64,000 bases of DNA, taken from Conchocele bisecta. Its lineage: Eukaryota; Mollusca; Bivalvia; Lucinida; Thyasiridae. Within the stretch, counting starts at the first letter, position 1. Each line of letters starts with the position of its first letter. The notes beneath the pieces are model-generated. The model did no database searches and was not told the origin of the DNA. It saw only the letters and a list, made by a program, of their open reading frames with translations. This document shows, piece after piece, positions 38,601 to 47,600 of the stretch. The stretch spans positions 806,001 through 870,000 of the forward strand of contig CM055279.1 in NCBI GenBank assembly GCA_029237695.1, given 5' to 3'. A program made the position numbers and the translations under genes.

Positions 38601-41600
38601 CCCTTGCCAGACTTTGATAATATTTCACATCAATGTTTGTCTAGGGATGATGCTTCATTACGCACACCCACACATCCAAATTCTCTAGGTCAAGGTCATT
38701 TATTTACTTGTAATGTTCACCGGTTTTGTAACAGAAATGCGTTAAAGTTATTGTTTTTTATACAAAAAACGGTACGTATTATGTTTTACCGCACGGCGGG
38801 CGGGCGGGCAGCTGAAGAAAAAGCGCAAGGTTCGTGTACACAACTCCTCCGAAACCCTTCAGTCGATCGATCTGAAACTATACACACGTCTTCTACACAT
38901 ATTGAAGATGTGCACCTTGGTTTTTTTATGCCGAAAAAATATTTTTTAACAAAAATATCACCTTTTTAACTTAGCCATTTTTTCTGCATTTTTCTAGACA
39001 GTTCTATATACGGTACAGAGTTTGTGTACACAACTCCTCCGAAACCGTTCAGTCGATCGATCTGAAACTATGCACATGTCTTCTACACATATTGAAGATG
39101 TGCACCTTGGTGTTTTTATGCCAAAAACATATTTTTTAACAAAAATATCGCCATTTTTTCTACATTATTGTATCCAATTCCCTATCATTTCTACTTTACA
39201 CTCTACTTTCTATCTCTGACTAAATTAGTATACATGTTTAGCACAACGAGATGAAGAAATAATGCTATAGACTTTCAAATTCTCATTAATGTTCCTTGCC
39301 TTGGTGACAGCTTCACATTTCTGCATCTTCGCTGTCTGGCCCATATTCGACGGGCGTATTTTGTGACTTGCGGCACTCTTGTTCACAATATCTCTTTAAC
39401 CCCTTGCCAGACTTTGATAATATTTTGCATCAATGTTTGTCTAGGGATGATGCTTCATTACACACACCCACACATCCAAATTCTCAAGGTCAAGGTCATT
39501 TATTTACTTGTAATGTTCACCGTTTTTGTAACAGAAATGCGTTAAAGTTATTGTTTTTTCACAATATCTCTTTAACCCCTTGCCACACTTTGATAATATT
39601 TCACATCAATGTTTGTCTAGGGATGATGCTTCATTACGCACACCCACACATCCAAATTCTGAAGGTCAAGGTCATTTATTTACTTTTAATGTTCACCAGT
39701 TTTGTAACAGAAATGCGTTAAAGTTATTTTTTGTTCACATTATTTCTTTAACCCCTTGCCAGACTTTGATAATATTTTGCATCAATGTTTGTCTATGGAT
39801 GATGCTTCATTACGCACACCCCCACATCCAAATTCTCAAGGTCAAAGTCATTTTTTTTACTTGTAATGTTCACGGTCAAATGCCTCGGCAGGCGCGATAC
39901 CGCTTCCATGGCGGAATTCTTGTTAAACCCCATCCGTTGATTTTTTTAAAAGAAAATCTACTGTAAAAACGACATCAAATTATGTCACGTCGGAGCGTTG
40001 TTTGGAATCTTCATAATACTATTCTTTGATATTTATCCATTTGTTTAAGGATGGGTCGTGGTCTATGGCATTGTACTGGAGGTTGTGAGTACAGTCCTCA
40101 CCCTAGGCGTGAAAAATACTAACATAGTATTTCCATCCCACTGGTCTGTCAGATGAGACTTTAAACTGTGGTCCCGTCTCTATATGACCATAACTATTGC
40201 TGCGACGTTAAATTCATTCACTTAACTCTTTGCGTGTTAGCGGCGAAAATATCCGCCAAACGAATTAGGAGTGTACATGTATGTTTTATTTCTCTCTGTA
40301 AATATGTCTTGAAAATTCATTAGAATTGAGTCCTCAGGACTCAATTCTAATGAAATTCCAAGACATATTCATGATATTTACGGGGAGAAATACAAGAAAA
40401 TATGATGAATTTTTATACGACTGTTTTTTTAAAAAACGGTACGACGGTACGTATTATATTTTACCGCCGGGTTGGCGGGCGGCTGACAGAAAAAGTGCAT
40501 AGTTCATGTACACAACTCCTCCGAAACCGTTCAGTTGATTGATCTGAAACTATACACACGTCTTCTACACATATTGAAGATGTGCACCTTGGTGTTTTTA
40601 TGCTGAAAACATATTTTTTAACAAAAATATCACCCTTTTAACTTAGCCATTTTTTCTACATTTTTCTATACAATTCTATATACGGTACAGAGTTTGTGTA
40701 CACAACTCTTCCCAAACCGTTCAGTCGATCGATTTGAAACTATACACACGTCTTCTACACATATTGAAGATGTGCACCTTGGTGTTTTTATGCCGAAAAA
40801 ATATTTTTTAACAAAAATATCACCTTTTTAACTTAGTCATTTTTAGCGTGCCTTCCAAAGGAAGCCGTGCTTATGGCATACCCTCGGCGTCGTAGGCGTC
40901 CATCTGTCTGTCCGTCCATCCGTCAGTCTGTCTTCAAAAATTATAATGGCCTATATTTTCTGTTTCCTTGCTTGGATTTGCTTCAGATTTCACACACGCA
41001 TTGCTCCAAGGGTCCTCTACTGCGCTGTGGCAAATCCACGTCCGTGCCGCCCCTTCTAAGCCCAGGGTCAAGGTCACATACTTTGTGCATCTCGAAACCT
41101 TAACGCTCGGTCGCTCGGGTAAATAATGGCCTATATTTTCTGTTTCCTTGCATGGATTTGCTTCATATTTCACACACGCATTGCTCCAAGGGTCCTCTAC
41201 TGCACTGTGGCAAATCCACGTCCGTGCCGCTCCTTCTAAGCCCAGGTCACATACTTTGTGCATCTCAAAACCTTAAAGCTCGGTCGCTCGGGTAAATAAT
41301 GGCCTATATTTTCTGTTTCCTTGCTTGGATTTGCTTCATATTTCACACACGCATTGCTCCAATGGTCCTCTACTGCACTGTGGCAAATTCACGTTCAAAT
41401 GTGCCCTCGGTTCCTTTGCTGCCACCGGGCGCGCTTCGTTGTCCTCTGACAACTCTTGTTTCTACATTATTGTATCCAATTCCCTATCATTTCTACTTTA
41501 CACTCTACTGTTCTATCTCTGCCTAAATTAGTATACATGTTTAGCACAACGAGATGAAGAAATAATGCTATAGGCTTTCAAATTCTCATTAATGTTTCTT

Positions 41601-44600
41601 GCCTTGGTGACAGCTTCACATTTCTGCATCTTCGCTGTCTGGCCCATATTCGACGGGCGTATTTTGTGACTTGCGGCACTCTTGTTGTCCGCTAGTTTTG
41701 AACTATTTATAGCCCACAAGTTTCCCAGCATGCAAAGAGTTAACCATTTGTTTACTTGCTCTCAAAGGCTCCGAGACCAAGCATGAGCCAGAAGGTTAGT
41801 TGTATGTTGTTAAATCTCATTTCACCCATAGAAATTTAAATTTCCGTCTGCTGTTGTTTTATTCTTTGTCTTTTTCTCTCAATAAAAACATGATTTGACA
41901 GCACTTTAGAATCATTTCCATTGGAAATGATTCTAAAAGTGTTGTCAAAGCATGTTTTTGATGAATAATATTGAAAATAAAATATAAATAGCAGATAACA
42001 AATTTTAATTGTATGGAGTAATTGTTCGCTGTTGTGTGTTTATGGGTTTATAAATGGCGGCACATGGCACAGACCTTTATGTGCTATACGTACAATGAGC
42101 AATTTTGGGTTGGTGTGTCTAATTGGTCTCTTTTAAAAAAAAAATCATCTATCCTATAGAAAACTAATAAAATTTCTGAATTTTGATGTGTCAAATTAAA
42201 AAAATGTGTATAAATTGATGCTTATTTTGAATACAGTGTTATTACCCTGTGAAAGCTAATTGTGTACAACAATAATCTTTATGTAACATATTTTCTTTTT
42301 TCATTTTAACCCCACCGGCCATAATTCCAATATTTCTACACCTCCCTTTTCGGATGAATGGAATAGTCTGAGACAAATACAATAGAACAATCCATGTCAG
42401 ATATTTAGGGGTGACAGGGTGAATATGTGGCCCACCTGTATGGCAGCTTGCAGTTGTGATCATGTGACATCCATTAGCCAATTTCACCAAAATTGCTAAG
42501 TATACTTATCTAATTAAGTGTACTTTGAGGGCGTAATCATTTATTTTTCTCAAAATGCATTATTTCATATAGAACTAATGACTACATATATTTGATGATT
42601 AAAAGTATGCAGAATTATTATATTGAATTTATTACATTATCGCTGCCGAAATGGCTGTGAAAAATGGCTGTGATAATGTAATAAATTCTGTACAATACAA
42701 ATTAATTTATCCTTAAATGGAAAATTTCTGCCTCGAAGTGTACTTAGCAAGATGAGTATACTTTGCAATTTTGGTGCAATAGGCGACTGGTCTGTGTGTT
42801 TATGCAATGTATCTGCCTGGTAACTTCCACCATTTCACTCAATCAGCCTGAAGTAACTGGAATAGACACTCCCATGTTATTTTTCAGACTATTCCAATTA
42901 TCAGAAAGGGGTATTGTGTTGAGAAAGAAGAAAATGTCCGTGAATGGTGCAGATCTTGATGAGCCGGCTTATTGGGATCTTCAATGTTTGCAAACACTGA
43001 GATACAGGCCTGTGGTGTTGATACCAAATTTAAAAAAGTACTCCTTTTTAACTGACAAAATTTGCCTTTTGTCCGTATGTGGCTCCTTTTGTCTGTATTT
43101 GGTCAGTCTGTGACAGCTGTCTGGTGAATGACCAAGTATAGTGGTGTTGTGTTTACCTGTCGTGATATTGTTGTTGAACTGACGTAAAACACCATTCAAT
43201 CAATCAATCTGATACAGCCATCACATGCTTGAATGTTATATAGAGTTTATTGAACTACTATTTTCAAATAGCGGATTTATTTCCCCGAGACATCTGGAAA
43301 TCTGACAAAGAAACGAGTGCGGAGCACGAGTTTCTTTGTCGGATTTCCAGATGTCAGCTTATAACGTTGTCAAAATTGACAATTTGGATGTTAGCGTATA
43401 AATTATTTCTTTGCCGGAAAAGACGTCAAAATGCGACGCCAATTACGTCTTGCGAACGTCTAAGAGCAAATATTTCCTTCAAAGAAATAAATGCCTCCAG
43501 AATGGGGTAAATCACTGGGTAGTATGTAATATGGTCACGTAGTCAATGTTCACATATTTGTATGTCTTCTCTTCTCTCGTGCTACTTTCTATTTTACAGC
43601 ATGTGTTATATTATTACAGTCAACACTCGTTACCTCAAACTCTTAAGTCAAGGTGGGTGGTGGTCGGGCGAATGAGACGGCATAAATTAACGGTAGTGGT
43701 TCCTCCTTATAGGAATCACTATTTTCCTGGTTTGGCCATTCCGGTACGTTTTTATCTTTGGCTCTTTTGTTACCTGGGAGTTGAATTGGGTTATTGCCCA
43801 TTATAAAAGTAGTAAGATTATTACTGATCCTACTGCTTTTGGAAGGGGCCAAGTGATTCTGGTGTGGCGAGGACCTGGCATCAGATCAGGATTATTCTGA
43901 TTTCAGGGCTGAATATATAGTTTTGTTATTGTAAATATTCAGTTCTGATTTTGGGATTTTCCCCCCATTTGTACATGTACTTGAAAACTTGTACAGTTAA
44001 TATATGGGATTTAGTACTAAACCTTAAATGACCTTAGCTGTTGATAGGCTGTTAAACCCCAACAAACAAACAAACTCTTAAGTCAAACTCATGATTTTCC
44101 TATTTGTTTTTCTCTTGTTAACTCAAAGTATTTTCTTGCGTCACCTGGACGAGTGTAGACTGATATTATTTATTCTGTTCTTTTTATCGGCCATATATCA
44201 TTTGGCACATTTATATTTTCTTTCAATTTTGTATTACATGAAATGAATCCCCTACGTGGGATGGGTTGTGGTCTAGGAAAGCATTAGACTTCAGTACCAG
44301 AGCAGGGCTCCAGATAAGGTGCGTATTGGTGTATTTTACGCAATTGTTTTAGCTGAACACGCATTGATTATCATCAGTGGGAGTACAAAATACGCACAGC
44401 AATGTGAAAATACGCATTGAATTTCAAATTGAGTAATGAAAATACCTACTGTCATAAAGTTGAAAATTCACTTAGTTGAGCTGCAAAAAGTTTATATTTG
44501 TTATATTTGTTTTTATATTTATTCCCTATTTAGTAATGAAAAAAATCAATAATCTATTTGTAAAAGTAAAATGCGCAATGATTTTGAAATCAGGGGGTAT

Positions 44601-47600
44601 AGTACGCTTTAGACACAAAGCTTATCTGGAGCACTGCCAGAGTTCAATCCCCAACCATGGTGTGAACAAATAGTTTCATAGTATTTCCATCTCACTGGTG
44701 TTTCGGGTAATATTTTAAACTGAGGTCCCATCTCTATATGACCTTAGCTGTTGCTGGGATGTTAAACTCATTCACTTTTGATTTCACTAATCCACTGTAT
44801 ATGGATGGGCTGGTGTGGTTAGGACCAGCTCAGGTTATTCTAATTTCAGGGCTGAATATATATGTTTATGCCCCTATGTGATGGCAAGGGGGACATATTG
44901 CGTTGCTCTTTAGGTTCTGTACGTACATCCGTCAGTGTACATTTACCTCGAAAAGTAATAAAAGTTTGTAAGAGTTTCTCCAGTATGCCACGTGGGCATA
45001 TCCATGTTTTACATAAAATCTACTTTCTGTAAATATTCACTTCTGCTTTTGGGATTTACCCTCCCATCACAACAGGTAACATATGGTATTCGACCCTGTT
45101 AATCCAGCCTAAAATGACCATATCTGTTGACAGGCCGTTTAACCATTAAATTACCCTAGATATGGACCAAAGATATCTGTCTGTCAGGACTCTTTTTTTT
45201 TCACAAAACCCATAAGCTCCATTTCTCCAGTCACATGTGACCTTAACTGTTGCTGGAACAAGCCAATCAATCAATCAGTAATTCAATCAATCAGTGAATC
45301 AATCAAAATTTGACCAATCAATCAAAACTTGACCAATCAACCAGTAAATCAATCAAAACTTGACCAATCAACTTGATCAATCAATCAGTATATCAATCAA
45401 AACTTGACCAATCAATTAGTAATTCAATCAAAACTTGACTACATTTCTCCAGTCACATGTGACCTTGACTGTTGCTGGAACAAGCCAATCAATCAATCAA
45501 TCAAAACTTGACCAATCAATCAGTAAATCAATCAAAACTTGACCAATCAACTTGATCAATCAATCAGTAAACCAATCAAAACTTGACCAATCAATCAGTA
45601 ATTCAATCAAAACTTGACCAATCAATCAGTGAATCAATCAAAACTTGACCAATCAATCAGTAAATCGATCAAAACTTGATAAATCAATTAATAAATCTAT
45701 CAAAACTTGATCAATCAATCAATTAAAACTTGATCAATCAATCTATCAATCTGTCAATCAACAAATTAATCACTCACTCCATCAGTCTACTCTCAGAATG
45801 GTCGGCAAGATAATTCAGTTGGTCTTCTGAGTACAGTAATGGCACCTGGCTGTAGATCATGATCAGTGTGAAATTTGTCCCAATTGCTGACTGGTTCTGT
45901 TGAGTCCTAGTCTTCACTGTGGCCTTCACTGTTGACAGGCTGTTAAACACCATTAAATAAATAAATAGTCTTTACTGGCTTAATCACGTAATATAAATAC
46001 ATCATTGCTGGCATTTGGTTACAGCTGAGAAAAATGGACTTTGTGACGTTTGCGAACAGCGTAGCTCAAGATAAGACTGCGCATACGCGCATTCTGATCT
46101 TGGCCTACGCTGGTTGCCATCATTTACTCAAACCACTCGTCTAACTGCCATCACCAAAACTATTAGACTCTTTACATTACTTAGTGATGGTACAAGAGGA
46201 CAATCTGATACCAACCTTACTGAGTGATTGTACAATAGGATCCATAGCCTCAGTTGTTGCAAATGTCATTCCTCTCAGCCTGTTGCCTATTTATAATCAT
46301 GTGCCGTTGATTTTGTGCTAGCTGCTACATGCATATATGATTCCTCGCCACGTATATCTGCTTAATAAGTACAGCGTATGTTTCAAATGCTTTGCATTGT
46401 CTTGCTAAAGCTAGGTATAGCCGTTAGAATCCTCGCAATATTGTTGTCAGGATTTCAGATATACTAGTGTGTGTTTAATGTTGAACAAATGTTATTTAAT
46501 TTGCTAGTCAGGGTTGTGGCATAGGGAGTAGAACACCTGACTTCCAATCAGGAGGATGTGGGTTCAAACCTTGTCTTAGGCATCAAAAATGGTTTCATAT
46601 TCTCATCCCACTGGTCTTTCAGAAGAGACTTGAAACCGAGGTCCCGTGCCTGAATAACCTTAGCTCTTGTTAAACCCGGGGATTCCGCTGGCGATCGCCA
46701 CTTTCGCAATTGGCGATAAAAATAAACAATTGGCGATAAAAAATTACAAGTTTCGGAAAAAAAAGAAAAAAAAAAAAGAAAGATTTTTTTTGTTGATTTT
46801 TTTTATTTAAAAAAAAAAAAGAAATTTGAAGTGGCGATTTTTTTATTTTCCCCAGCGGAATCCCAGTAAACCCATTCACTTTTTATTTGCTAGTCAATGT
46901 CAACCACAAGAAACAGTTTGTTTTCAAGAAACTATTACTCTCGTTGATTTGTTTACACAGTTATCCGGACATAATAGACACTGATTTTGAATGTTGGGTT
47001 ACATGTTTCATAATCACCCAATTTGTTAAGTCATTTCATCACATGATACAGACTCTTGGATGTGCTGCTTTCAAATTATTGGGAATTGTACTGATTATTG
47101 TTTCGTGGGTTTGGAGGATTCTCATGTACATATATTGCAGTTAACCCTTAGACCGCTACACACAACAATTGTCGTTTGCTGTTGCTTTTATATCTTGCCT
47201 TATTTCTTAATAAAAACATGGTTTCACAGTTCTCCAATAGAAATGATTCTAAAGTGCTGTCAAAGCATGTTGTAAATTATTCTAAAGTGCTGTCAAAGCA
47301 TGTTTTTGATGATAAAAATGGAAAATAGAAAATAAACAACAGACGACAAAAAATTAAGATAGCGGTGTAAGGGTTAATTTATTTGGCTTGCATGGCTATA
47401 GTTACAACACATAATCATGTTTTTTCTTCAATTAGATGGAGGCTCATTTTATCTAGCTTGATTTGAAAGTCTATATTTAAGTTGCCATGGTAACCAGTAG
47501 TTTGTTTTACAGGAATCTCGCAAGGACCACAAGCTGGAGTCACGGAAACAAGCGAAGGTCAAACCGATGTCGGCGTCCGATGAGAAAATGATCGATGATG

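Noticed and set aside
38250..38969. 239-codon plus-strand ORF and relatives at 39368 and 39580
   Set aside because: The protein is a threefold repeat of the 171-bp tandem unit and ends in unrelated repeat sequence. There is no splice or domain evidence.
46506..46575. Possible tRNA gene
   Set aside because: Box A and box B are recognisable but the cloverleaf is incomplete and the sequence continues into the SINE-A body, which occurs many times here. It is a SINE head.
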